Of a stretch of 64,000 bases of DNA, positions 45,955 to 55,723 are shown in pieces. Under the pieces are notes generated by a model that was given only the letters and a program-made list of their open reading frames with translations, was not told the origin of the DNA and ran no database searches. A program made the position numbers and the translations under genes. The stretch spans positions 124,001 to 188,000 of the forward strand of contig WNYE01000041.1 of assembly GCA_021396245.1 (NCBI GenBank), given 5' to 3'. This DNA comes from Sporothrix humicola. Taxonomy: Eukaryota; Ascomycota; Sordariomycetes; Ophiostomatales; Ophiostomataceae. The stretch's first letter is position 1. Each line of letters starts with the position of its first letter.

Positions 45955-46998
45955 ATGATGGCCACACAGTCGAACACGGTGACGATGCAGGCGCATGACG
46001 ACCTGGCGGCTCTGCTTGCCCGGAACCTGACTCTCAGCTCTATCCCGATCAACATACCGGCACCAGAAGTCCATGCACCAGCCCCCGCACCCGTTGAGCA
46101 GCCCAAGATCGTTTATTCCATCTCCCAGCACTACCACCATTCCGCCCACACGATCAAGCCGCAGCAGCCCGCCGTTGAGCAGTCCCAGCCGCAGGAGGCA
46201 CATATGACGGAGCAGCAGCAGCAGCAGCAAACGACCGAGCAGATCCTGATCCAGAATGGCATCGATCCGACTGCGCTTACCCCCGTTCAGTTTGCCCTGT
46301 TCCAGATGTCTGCCCCGGACCGCCGTGATTACCTGCTGCAGCTGTGGCGCATCTGCCCGCCCACCAAGACTGCAGCTGACTACAACGCAGTTGCCGCAGG
46401 AGCTGCCTGGGATACCATGGATGCCGAGATGGAGAAGGAGATTGCTTCTTCACAAATGCGTGCGCAACAGAGCCAGCAGATCCAGCAGGAACAGGCTCAG
46501 CAGTTATTTCTTCAGCAGCAGCAGCAGCAACATCAGGACCAGTCCTTTCGGACCAACGAGCAAGCGCCTGCTCCGGCGGGCGCTCCCACGACGACTCAGT
46601 CCGCCGACGGCCGCTGGCTGCAGGAAACGTCCCACAGCTACATGGAGCCGTACATGGCGTCCGGGTACGAAGAACTGGCGCGCCGGGAGTACATGGCGTC
46701 CAACTCACCACCCCCGCCCTCGTCGGCGGCGGGCTTCGCAGGTCGTGGTGACGATACCGCCAGCATCCCGCGCACAAAGTATGCGTACGATAGCGCCAAC
46801 CCCCATATCCATGCAGGTCTGCAGCTGAGATACCACCACGCCACTGACCCGGTGTATGCGAACCGTCTATCGACATCAGCACCGTCTGTGCCTTCGCCCA
46901 GCCGTGCTTCGTGGCCCCAGCCTCACCAGGCAACCGTGGAAATGGAGAACCAATATGGAGCTCTGATGGCCATGCGTGACAGCGAGATGGAGATGTAG
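45955..46998 (+). CDS. Gln-rich protein of unknown function
   Basis: A 347-aa single-exon protein. Start context is ACCATGATGGCC, with two adjacent Met codons. After a Pro/Ala-rich N-terminal part and a poly-Gln run lies the most ordered section, about residues 90-150: EQILIQNGIDPTALTPVQFA, then QMSAPDRRDYLLQLWRICPP. It looks like a short helical domain. It is followed by a long Gln-rich helix-like tract (about 165-200), a Ser/Pro-rich part and a short Tyr/His-rich segment. No signal peptide, TM or known catalytic motif is seen. The sequence suggests an intrinsically disordered regulatory or adaptor protein, perhaps nuclear. The family is not recognised. Confidence 0.75.
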   Translation: MMATQSNTVTMQAHDDLAALLARNLTLSSIPINIPAPEVHAPAPAPVEQPKIVYSISQHYHHSAHTIKPQQPAVEQSQPQEAHMTEQQQQQQTTEQILIQNGIDPTALTPVQFALFQMSAPDRRDYLLQLWRICPPTKTAADYNAVAAGAAWDTMDAEMEKEIASSQMRAQQSQQIQQEQAQQLFLQQQQQQHQDQSFRTNEQAPAPAGAPTTTQSADGRWLQETSHSYMEPYMASGYEELARREYMASNSPPPPSSAAGFAGRGDDTASIPRTKYAYDSANPHIHAGLQLRYHHATDPVYANRLSTSAPSVPSPSRASWPQPHQATVEMENQYGALMAMRDSEMEM

Positions 46999-47542
46999 GG
47001 TATGCATGTCGTTGTGTTGTCACTTTACATTTTCTTTCTTGCACTTGATGCCGCGGTCTTTGATTTGCCTGACTAGATCTCGCACATCTCCTTTCTTTTT
47101 GCATATTTTAACGTCCCTCTCTTCCCTTTATGACACAGCTGGATCGTCTACGGTTACGAATTATGTTGCGTGTATATACCACGGCAGATATCACATTTTG
47201 CATCCTCCCCTCTCGCATTGTTTTCATACGGAATGGTTACGTTTTGCTTGTTTCTGTGTTCTTCGATCTTCATTCGCTCGGCTTCGAAAGGATATAAATA
47301 CTCTAAAGATAAACAATAATTGAATTTTCTTTTAACCCACCTGAACTTTTTTTTTTCCTGTTTACAATGTTGTTGATAACGCTCCTATGATTGTGCCTGA
47401 TAGTTTTTGTGAATCCTTATACTCCTGGTCTAATGTCCCAAAAAGGCCCTTTTGCAAAAAATAAAATAAAATAAATCTTTACAAGCAATCTAAACAAGCA
47501 CACTCCTGCCTTTCACCACCTTCCTCTGTGTTTGGTCAAACC
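46999..47542. other. Convergent 3' flanks
   Basis: T-rich 3' untranslated DNA between convergent genes. No additional feature is seen. Confidence 0.6.
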
Positions 47543-49108
47543 CTATTTCTTCTTGCCCTTGCGCTTGCTGGCCTTGACCTTGTTGTGGCTGGTGCCAGTG
47601 GCCTTGAGCGAGCCAGTGGAGGTCTCCAGCAGCTCGAAGCCGTCCTGGGAGTCTGTGCTAGGCGTAGCCTTGCCAGGCGAAGACTCACTGTCCTCATCGT
47701 CACTAACGGAGGTAACAGTTGCCGGAGCAGGTCTCGCGGGCTTGGCCTTACGGACGCCCTTGCTGGGCTTCCGAGATACAGCAGTCTCTTCACGGCTAAC
47801 CTCCACTTCCTCGACATACTCCTCCTCGGCGCCAGCCTTTCCGCCCAGCAGACGGCCGGCAGTCAGGCTGAACACCCAGACAGGCAGGCGGTAGACGGCC
47901 GTGTCGCGGAACGAAGGGCGAGCAACCTCGTTGATCTAGGGCTGTTAGTACGACATTTGGATGAAATATATAATATGACAGATTCGGTCAACTTACGTCG
48001 AGAAGCAGCTCCTCGACCTTGCCCTCCTCGTCAATCTGCTCGAGGTAGACGTCGCCAAGCGAGTCAACAACCAAGATCTTGCCGTTCTCGGCCACAACGC
48101 GCTTCTTGGCACCAGTAGGGCCGGCCACAGTCTGAGGGGTGGGCGTGGCCGTGCCGCTGCTGCCAGCGCCGCTCGCAAGACCACGACGCGCAGCACGGCG
48201 GCCGCTGGCACCCTCACGGACAGCCTCGCGCTTGGCATCGCGCTCCTGCATGCGGCGCTGCTTGCGGTTCATGGCCATGTTGGGCTGGGGCTCCTCGTCG
48301 GCAGCACCCGTGTCAACAGGAGCACCGCCGCCCATGGACGGGTCGGCACCGATATCACCACCAAGGTCAACGCCGCCCAGCTGGTTACCCCAGGCAGCCT
48401 GGCGAGCATAGCGGATATAGCGGTCGACAAACTCGCGCTGGCGCTTCCAGCTCATGTACAGAGCAATGTAGTGGGCGCCGCCGCCGACAAAGATGAAAAG
48501 GCCAAACATAACGGTGCCAAAGCCAGGGCGGTAGCGATTATAGTAGTATTCGGTGCCCTTCCACACAGGGAAGCCGTTGGCCAAAAAGTGGTCGTAGCGA
48601 TCACGCTCGGGTCCGCGCAGGACATTGGTCACGATGCTCAGGCGGGCCTGCATCTCCGAGGCGCGCTTAACGGCGGCGCGGACCTCGCCAGCAGTCGGAC
48701 CCTTGGAGACATTGACACCGGGCTTCTTCTTGTTGCTGCCCTCCTTCTTAGCGGCCTTGGCACGGTCTGCCGCAAGCTGCTGCTTGACCTTGTCGGGGTG
48801 GAGCTGCCGGGTCTTCTTGCGGTATGCCTTGTTGATGTCGTCGAGGGAGGCCGAGGGCGAGACGCCGACGAAGTCGTAGAAAGTGATTTCGGGGCCGAGA
48901 GCAGCTGCCAGTTCGTCACGGACACGGAAGATTTCACGATCTCAAGGGGAGGAGAGAGTTAGTACAAAAGCCAGGACTTGACCAGTAACACAGCAAAAGG
49001 GGACAAGCACAGAAGCCAAAATTCGTAGAACCTACCCTCCTTGGTCCAGGCGGCCGTGATGGGCGCAAGGGCGGCCAAGAGGCCGACGGTCAAAGTCGAG
49101 AATCTCAT
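47543..49108 (-). CDS. ERJ5: ER membrane J-protein, Erj5-like
   Basis: A 469-aa protein in three exons: 49108-49036, 48940-47997 and 47935-47543, with introns of 95 and 61 nt. The first intron follows the signal peptide (MRFSTLTVGLLAALAPITAA), which targets the ER. The lumenal J domain spans about residues 44-145, with HPD at 72-74 (RQLHPDKVK). A Lys-rich insertion sits inside it. One membrane span lies at about 164-187 (FGTVMFGLFIFVGGGAHYIALYM), and the rest is a cytosolic, charged tail ending in a Lys-rich KASKRKGKKK. This order (signal peptide, J domain, one TM, cytosolic tail) matches yeast Erj5, a co-chaperone that helps keep the ER folding environment. It lies 1.5 kb beyond the Gln-rich gene, convergent with it. 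Confidence 0.9.
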
Positions 49109-51121
49109 TGTCGCATTGCTTGGGGTATGAGATGGCGATGGGACAAAGAAGTATACAGTGTAAACAAAGAAAAGAGAAGAAAAGAACGAGAACCAGCGTC
49201 CAGAACAGAATAGGGACGTCAGGAACAGAAGGGGAAGACGGCGTCGCGTTGCAAAGAGTCCAGGGTTGAAAAATGCAAAGGTGTCGTGTCCGAAACAGCA
49301 AGTTTTTTATTGGGTGTTATTAAGGCATTTTGGGGATGGAGGGCGTGCTGGCGGCGCGACGTTTTTCGCTGGGGTCTCCGTGGCCAGAACGATTCAGCTC
49401 GCAGTGTGGATCGCACAGCTTGGGGAAGCTCTTCACTGCATGAGCGACCTGGCCTGGTGCAACAGTGTCTTTTGCAAGAAATAGGGTCGCGCTTTCCTAA
49501 AAGACACTAGCCGGAATGGTCACCCAGGGCAAATGCTTCCCAGATGCACCCCTGAAACGAATGCCGCTAGAGCCTTCCTGTTCCCTTCACATGCATCGTT
49601 TCAGTCCTCACTTCACTTCATCGTACTGGGACGAACAGATCAGGTGGAGCCGGGTAAAGAGATGTCAGGCCAAGGTGGCTGAAAGGCGTCTCGCATGTAT
49701 CTCACGTATTGTCGTAAACAATTTGGCGAGTAACGAATGCCTTCATATCTTTGGTCGGTTCATTTATTGCTGTGATGGGAGCACCTTCCGTGTCGTGTTG
49801 AAAATGTCTTACAATGGCTCTTTCCTAAACTGGTGCCTATTCATATCACTGCACAGGGTCAACTTTTGTTATGGCGATATTTGCAGTCGCACTCGTCGAG
49901 ATCGTATATCCCACATGCCTGGATAACAGATATGGCTTGCAGGGCGTCAAAATTTGACGCAATTCTCAGTGCATTGCAAATATGGCATCTGCATTTAGAC
50001 CAGGCTCCAGGTTATCACAGCATCGCCTGCGATAGACTGTCGGCAAGGCATCCTCTTCCATAAGCTGCATTGTAGTGCTTATCACGCTGGTTTCCCTTCA
50101 AGTCGGCACTTGGCATCACATTTGGCATCTTGATCAAGTAAAATGCTTATTTTCTTGCAATGGTTGATGCCTGAGTTCATTCAGCCCATCATGGCCAGCC
50201 TTGCAAAATCTACTCCAATGACGACGCTCTTACGAATGGCAGGTACACCCTATTTGAAGCTACGTGTCGTTCTTGCCTATTAAAGCCCTACATTGTTCAC
50301 GTCCACGACGCGTTCAGGTTCATTCGCACTTTCCACAGTTATCTAGCGCCTCACATCGCTAATTACCCAGATTCGAAGGCGCTGCCCAATCTCGACCAGT
50401 CGTTTGCTCCTGCCGTAATACTGAGATACATCTGCCAGCGCAGCACAACTCGCTGCTTCCCTGCCGAACCTGCAGCCCTTCATTGCTCCTTCCTTGCTTC
50501 GACACTAGCTGTGCTCCTATTTCCTCCCGGCGGGTTGGCCCCATCTATTCAGCCCCACGTACCGCCTATTTTTGCCTGTGCCCATTCGTGTTCTCTCTTT
50601 TCCTCTTTTCTCACCTCCTCATTCCGCCCCCCTGGCTTCGTTTCCCCCCCCTTGTTCTGTTTCCGTCTTTTCTTGCCAGATCACTACAGTCAAATATTTT
50701 CCAGCATCCATCTTCGACTCCTTTTTTCGCTTCTTTCCTACGTCTTCTACTCTTCTCACTTGCTTTTTGCTTCTACATCCCACCGTGGTCTCTCCTTCAT
50801 TCACCTCCAGCTTCGTTCTGCTTCAGTTTTCCCATTTCCGACCTCTTCAACTCTTCTTCTCTATTCAGCGACTGCAATACCCGCGGGTCTCCCATTTTTC
50901 TGATTCCCCCCTTTCCCCAAATCGACCATCCATCCACTCGCCCAGCGACCAAACGCAGCACGCTTGCACCTGCACCTGCATCCGCATCCGCATCGTCACC
51001 GCTACTTCCGACGAGGCCCGAATAAAAACCTTTCGGCTACCCTCCTCCACTTTTCTCCTCTCTTCTTCTTTTCCTTCTCCTCTCTTCTTTTTTCTCTTCT
51101 TTTTATCACCAAGCAGCCACA
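49109..51121. other. Divergent promoter region between ERJ5-like and YIP3-like genes
   Basis: The flanking genes are divergent, so this 2.0 kb region should contain both promoters. The half next to 51,121 (about 50,560-51,115) is a very long C/T-rich tract on the plus strand, a probable leader or core promoter of a highly expressed gene. No coding frame with conserved features is visible. Confidence 0.6.
50560..51115 (+). promoter_or_regulatory. Long CT-rich leader/core promoter of the YIP3-like gene
   Basis: About 550 bp of strongly pyrimidine-biased sequence ends just before the start codon at 51,122. CT-rich stretches directly upstream of start sites are common in fungal housekeeping genes; this one is unusually long. 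Confidence 0.5.
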
Positions 51122-51655
51122 ATGGCTTCTCGCATCCAGATCCCGATCGACATGCTGACGTCGCGGCTCCAGCTGGGAGACCGCTTCAACAGCGTGCGGT
51201 CGACGTCGCTGGCCACGCGATTCTCGAACCTGCGCCCGCTGTCCGAGTTCTTCGACGTCAAGCGCCTGTCCAAGCCCCAGAACTTTGCCGACATGCAGTC
51301 CCGCGTCAACTACAACCTCGGCCACTTCTCGAGCAACTACGCTGTCGTCTTCGTCATGCTCTGCATCTACACCCTGCTGACCAACTGGTGGCTTCTGTTC
51401 GATATCATCTTTGTTGCCTCCGGCATGTTCCTCATCGGCAAGCTCGACGGCCGCGATCTCGAGCTCGGCACGATGCGCGCCACCACCTCGCAGCTGTACA
51501 CTGGTCTCTATGTCATTGCTATCCCCGTCGGCCTCATCTCGTCGCCCTTTGCTACTATCGCCTGGCTCGTCGGCGCCAGCGGCGTGGTCATTATTGGCCA
51601 TGCGTCCATGATGGACAAGCCCATTGATGAGGCTTTTTCTGGGGAGGTGGTCTAG
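51122..51655 (+). CDS. YIP3: Prenylated Rab acceptor, PRA1/Yip3 family
   Basis: A 177-aa integral membrane protein of the PRA1 family, which binds prenylated Rab GTPases and helps place them on Golgi/ER membranes. Start context is CCACAATGGCT. The cytosolic N-terminus carries the family-type segment RPLSEFFDVKRLSKPQNF at about 38-55, followed by SRVNYNLGHFSSNY at 60-73. Two long hydrophobic hairpins follow at about 73-107 and 126-160, separated by a short charged loop (GKLDGRDLELG). The C-terminus is short and acidic (DEAFSGEVV). Length and topology match the family. No intron is needed. The stop at 51,653 is immediately followed by an ATG, and another reading frame of a different gene is open just downstream. 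Confidence 0.93.
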   Translation: MASRIQIPIDMLTSRLQLGDRFNSVRSTSLATRFSNLRPLSEFFDVKRLSKPQNFADMQSRVNYNLGHFSSNYAVVFVMLCIYTLLTNWWLLFDIIFVASGMFLIGKLDGRDLELGTMRATTSQLYTGLYVIAIPVGLISSPFATIAWLVGASGVVIIGHASMMDKPIDEAFSGEVV

Positions 51656-51753
51656 ATGGTCGGCCACGTGCTCCCAAACACAGCCCCTCCTGGGGAAGAT
51701 CATCAACCAGTGGCAAACAACGAGGCGCCCGGTCAGGCAGGGTCAGGGGGCAA

Positions 51754-53055
51754 GATGCGTGGAACTTGGCTGCCGGCGGTGGAGGCAGTCGGGTCGTTGA
51801 AGAACTGGAGAGTAGTGGTAGTGGGGGAAGCGGCGTAGATGCGGACTATCTGCGCCGGTATGGTGTGTCGGGCCCGGCCCGTGATATGGTGTTGAGTGGA
51901 ACGGGACGGGATACAAGAGGTGCGGCTGGTGCGCTGCAGCCTCGCAGGAGATACATTCGCTCGGGGTCTGATGACCAGGACTCTGACGACAATTCGGCTT
52001 CGGATTCATCGTCAGGGGACGACTCGGATGACGGCGTGAGCGAACCCGGAGAGGAGGAGAGAGCAGTGTTGGACTCGGCCTTGTCACGGATACGTCGTGC
52101 GCAGGCTAAAGACAAGGCGCAGGTCAAGCTGAGCAGGGTGGAACTTGCCGCCCTTGGACGGCACAGGGAGAGGGAGGCGCGGGCGTTGGAGCGCCGTCAA
52201 CGACGAAGAGAACGCACAGACAGAGTGGCAGTACCGATTGAGCACCTCGAATCCATGTCACGCAGCTTAACTAAACTGCCGACACCTGGCAACTCTGGAG
52301 ACGACGATGGCTCGCCGCATCGGGTACCTGGCTCGTTCGATCACGAAGACCGCCAAGTATACCCTCCGATGGGCTATTTCCCACCGCCGAACGCATCGTC
52401 TCGAGCTCTGCCGTCGTCCAGCTCACAGCCAGTTATTGGCAGCGACGGCAGAGGCGGGGCGGACTACAACCGCAGCGACTCGCCATTCACCTATTCGTAC
52501 TTGCGCGGTTCGACCACGGCCCGCCATGTATCGGATCCGGCAAGCACAGCTAATCACGTTGATCCCTTTCAATACATGACTGCGGGTCCGCGGGCGCCTC
52601 AATATACCGCTGGCGCTGCGGCCGACAGAAGTGCATACGCTCGTGATTCAGCAGCAGCCCCTGCTGCAGCCAGGGGCCGCAGGGGCCCGCCGAGACGCGA
52701 TACCGAGTCCAGCGAAGAGGAGTCTGACGACAGCACGGCGAGCGACGACGACAGCGAGGAGGAGGCGGATAACAGCCGCCACGCCCCAGTTCACAACACC
52801 CGGTCTCGCGCAAAGCAAACAGCCGACTCCAGCCACTCACGACGCCGGAGCGAGATTGTCGTTGAGGTCGAATCTGACTCTGAGCCAGAACCCGAGCCGG
52901 AACCGGAACGGGGGCCCGAACGCTCACGGTCCACCAAGTCAAAGAAGCCTTCGCGCAGTTCGTCGTCTGCCAATCCCAAACGCAAGTCGACTGGGGGTAG
53001 CAGCAGTGCTGCGGCGCCCAGCTTGCACTCGAGCCGTCAACGGAAGCGGAAATAG
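51754..53055 (+). CDS. Charged low-complexity protein, start unresolved
   Basis: The frame is open from about 51,628 to the TAG at 53,053 but has no ATG until about 51,883. The residues before that ATG (GGGGSRVVEELESSGSGG, then DADYLRRYGVSGPARDM) look like real protein, so the true start lies in an unrecognised upstream exon, or there is a frameshift or sequence error near 51,656-51,770. I give 51,754 only as a minimum. The body has an acidic Asp/Ser run, a helical basic block (LSRIRRAQAKDKAQVKLSRVELAALGRHRERE, split here by convention, about one quarter in), the segment RVAVPIEHLE, a Pro/Tyr-rich section (PMGYFPPP; SPFTYSYLRG), then acidic and finally Lys/Arg/Ser-rich tails. It resembles fungal proteins that I recall carrying the label 'prenylated Rab acceptor 1', yet it has no PRA1 hydrophobic hairpins. 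Function unknown, possibly nuclear. Confidence 0.6.
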   Translation, partial: DAWNLAAGGGGSRVVEELESSGSGGSGVDADYLRRYGVSGPARDMVLSGTGRDTRGAAGALQPRRRYIRSGSDDQDSDDNSASDSSSGDDSDDGVSEPGEEERAVLDSALSRIRRAQAKDKAQVKLSRVELAALGRHREREARALERRQRRRERTDRVAVPIEHLESMSRSLTKLPTPGNSGDDDGSPHRVPGSFDHEDRQVYPPMGYFPPPNASSRALPSSSSQPVIGSDGRGGADYNRSDSPFTYSYLRGSTTARHVSDPASTANHVDPFQYMTAGPRAPQYTAGAAADRSAYARDSAAAPAAARGRRGPPRRDTESSEEESDDSTASDDDSEEEADNSRHAPVHNTRSRAKQTADSSHSRRRSEIVVEVESDSEPEPEPEPERGPERSRSTKSKKPSRSSSSANPKRKSTGGSSSAAAPSLHSSRQRKRK

Positions 53056-53653
53056 GTCAACTGCTCTTTCTGTCTCCTTCTCTCTTAATTTCTTTCTTCA
53101 CTTTTTTCTCCTGTCCTTTTTATGAATACCTTTAATTTTACTTATTTATTCCTCTTTGTGGCACACGTAACCCCCTCTCGTGTGTAATGTGTTTTATTTT
53201 AGTCCTTTATTTTATATCCCCCCCTTCCCTACTCCCCATACCCCAAGGTTAGAACTGGAAAACGAAACGGTGTCAAGACGGATCAAAAACGAGAACGTTG
53301 GGTTTGTTCTTTGGGTATACTGGTGCACAAAAAAAGTTGCCGAGGAACGGGAGCAAACGCAAACTTTGGTAGACTAATAGGAATTACTTTTCTTCTGGTA
53401 TATGTTAAGAGTGAATTTCTGCCTGTGCAGGCTGTGCTATTTTTATGCCCGCAATGATCCTGTAGCCCGCATCATACCGAATGTGCATGAGAAAATGAAA
53501 TAAAACAAAAGAGTCTGCCAAGTGGCCTATATAATAAGAGAAAATGAGACATCAGGCAAACAAAAAAGAAAACAATACCCAAAACCCAGATAACAAAATA
53601 TAAACACATGGAACCATAAATAATATCAGTCGTTTTCCAGCACAGTCACCAAC
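53056..53653. other. Convergent 3' flanks
   Basis: AT-rich 3' UTR-like sequence between two convergent genes. Nothing else is visible. Confidence 0.6.
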
Positions 53654-54493
53654 CTACGAGAACATCTTTGCGATGCCGGCTAGACTGCCGCCCCAGCCAC
53701 TGTCGGCTTCGCTCCGCCCACTGTGGTGGCTGCCGCCTCCGCCAAAGTAGTCCCGCTCCACGCTCCGGCGCTCCCACTGCATGTTGCCGTGACGGCCACG
53801 CTCCAGGCTCGTGGCCATGGCCTTGGCGCCGCTGGTGCCCGTGCCGGCGACAGCAGCCATACGCATAGCCTCACCGACAAGTCCGACAGAGTCGCCCGAC
53901 ATGGCGCGGGCACCGACACCGACCATGCGCTCGAGCGACTGGGGCATGCGCAGGCCGAAACGGGCAAGCAGAGCTGTCAGGGCGCCGCCGGTAATGAGAG
54001 GCATAATGGCCAGCATAAAAACCTTCATCGGGTGCTTCTTGGCGTAGTAGATGAGGTCGCGGATGAGGCGCTTCAGTTTCTTGTAGGCGCGCTGCATAAA
54101 GTTGGAGCGCGGCGAGCGGCGGTAGTAGGACGAGGAGCCGCTGTGGCCGTTGCGGCCAAAGGAACTAAAAATGGAGCGGGTGCTGACATTGGGCAAGCTG
54201 AAGAAGCTGCCGGTGGACTTGTTGGCGCTGTGGTGGTGGTGGCTGTGGCTGCCGTGGTGCTTCTTGCCGTCGTCGAGACCAAAAAAGCTGCGGGCAGAGA
54301 TGTTGATGGAGCGAGTGCCGCTGCGGCTGCGGCTGCGCTTTCTGTCGTGGCGCTCTCGCTCGCGTTCCCGCTCACGCTCCTTTTCCCGTTCGTGGTGGCC
54401 GCTGCTGTGGTGCTTGGAGGACGAGTGGTGGCGGGAGCTCTTGCGGGAGACGCCTGTGATGGTCGAGCCACCATCGATGTCGAAGAAGCCCAT
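53654..54493 (-). CDS. Basic His/Arg/Ser-rich protein with one TM segment
   Basis: A 279-aa single-exon protein starting MGFFDIDGGS at 54,493. The upstream extension of the frame starts without ATG support and is UTR. The Gly at position 2 makes N-terminal myristoylation conceivable, though the following residues are not ideal. The N-terminal half is disordered and very basic: His/Ser runs, an RERERERER-type charged stretch and an RSRSRS stretch. The middle holds a helical, basic block (MQRAYKKLKRLIRDLIYYAKKHP) leading into one hydrophobic segment (VFMLAIMPLITGGALTALLA), a probable membrane anchor. The C-terminal half is Ala/Gly/Met-rich. The basic helix next to a TM suggests an organelle or inner-nuclear-membrane protein, but that is inference. 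The family is not recognised. Confidence 0.75.
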   Translation of the reverse strand: MGFFDIDGGSTITGVSRKSSRHHSSSKHHSSGHHEREKERERERERERHDRKRSRSRSGTRSINISARSFFGLDDGKKHHGSHSHHHHSANKSTGSFFSLPNVSTRSIFSSFGRNGHSGSSSYYRRSPRSNFMQRAYKKLKRLIRDLIYYAKKHPMKVFMLAIMPLITGGALTALLARFGLRMPQSLERMVGVGARAMSGDSVGLVGEAMRMAAVAGTGTSGAKAMATSLERGRHGNMQWERRSVERDYFGGGGSHHSGRSEADSGWGGSLAGIAKMFS

Positions 54494-55723
54494 CTCAGCG
54501 GGCGGGGTTCGACGAGGAGAGAGAGAGAGAAGAGAAAGTCGAAGTTTGATGAGGGGAGAGGAATTTGAGTGTCGCTTTTTAAGGGTAAGGCTACTCGAAT
54601 GAACGATCACAGCCGTGCGACTGGAATGTAGATGCCGCCGTTGGGAAAAAAGGACGTCCGGACAAGGTCGCACAGAGGGCCGCCGAAAGTGGTTGGAATG
54701 GAGGGAAAGGTGAAGAGGACAGAGAGAGCGAAGAAGAGGTTAAAGAATGTAATAGTAAGACGAAAAGTATTAATATGAGGGACGCAGCGAGAACAACCGG
54801 GGAAAGAGAGAGGGAAAGACAAACGGGAAAGGCTCGTCTACGGGAAAGTGATTGGCTGGGGAGAGGGGCAAATCGAAGCAAAGAGTGAGAAAAGACCCTG
54901 GAAGGTGTAACCCAGCCTCTTCTTTTTTCACGTTTATTATGGCAGGAGCAATCCAGGGGTTGTGGTGTGGCACGTTCACTCACCGCCTCCCGATAAAGAA
55001 AGTGTGCACTTTTGTCTGGCAACAGAGTCAATTGTTCCTTCTTTTTTAATTGAGTGCATCTGTTGTTGTTTTTTTTTCTTCTCCTTCTGTGATCTTTGAC
55101 TTTGCTTTGTTTACTTTGGCAGCCGCGACCGGTTGCACCTCAGGTCGCTGCCGCGTAACCCTCTTTGTCCTCTGCAAGCTCTTTAATATTAGGAGGGCTG
55201 GGACTCCCAAAAAAGCAGGCGGCGGGGAGCTCCAGCATTTGTCGTCTGTTTTACAGGGTAACAGGGCACTGGCGCAGGAACGAACCCCTGTTTTGGGGCC
55301 TGGGTTAGCCTCGCCGTTTAGTTTTTAGCGTACGACGAAAGCCGCTAAAAGCCAGTCAAAAGGCAAGAAAAAGGGGGCCGGTTCCCAGTGGAGCACAGCA
55401 TTTGCCCTTTAGAGGCTAGCGCCTAATGGGAACGGTCCGCACTTACACGATCCAACAGCAGTTGATAATCACGTGGCACGTTGACGAAAGGAATGTCGAG
55501 ATGTTCTTCGACGAACGGGGTACAGAGTACAAAGAGTTTGAGTCTGTACACCGTGGGAAGAGTTATACAATAGTACTGGAGTGTATCTTGTGCATATTTT
55601 CCAGTCTTGAAAGACAATATGGGAACGTTCCAAAGCTGTGCCACGATATGTATGTATCACGACAATGGTCTAAAAAGTATCAAATATATCATTATGGTGG
55701 ATAGGCAGCTAGTGTAGAAATGA
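54494..55723. other. Intergenic region upstream of the basic TM protein
   Basis: This holds the promoter of the gene starting at 54,493 and, at the right, the 3' flank of the PARP-like gene. One small plus-strand frame (55,426-55,704) has no coding signature. No RNA gene seen. Confidence 0.55.

Noticed and set aside
46277..47104. 275-codon minus-strand open frame
   Set aside because: Antisense shadow of the Gln-rich gene at 45,955-46,998, produced by CAG repeats.
53723..54568. 281-codon plus-strand open frame
   Set aside because: It is antisense to the basic one-TM gene and composed of Ala/Val/Gly runs that mirror the GC-rich coding strand; no independent start or domain.
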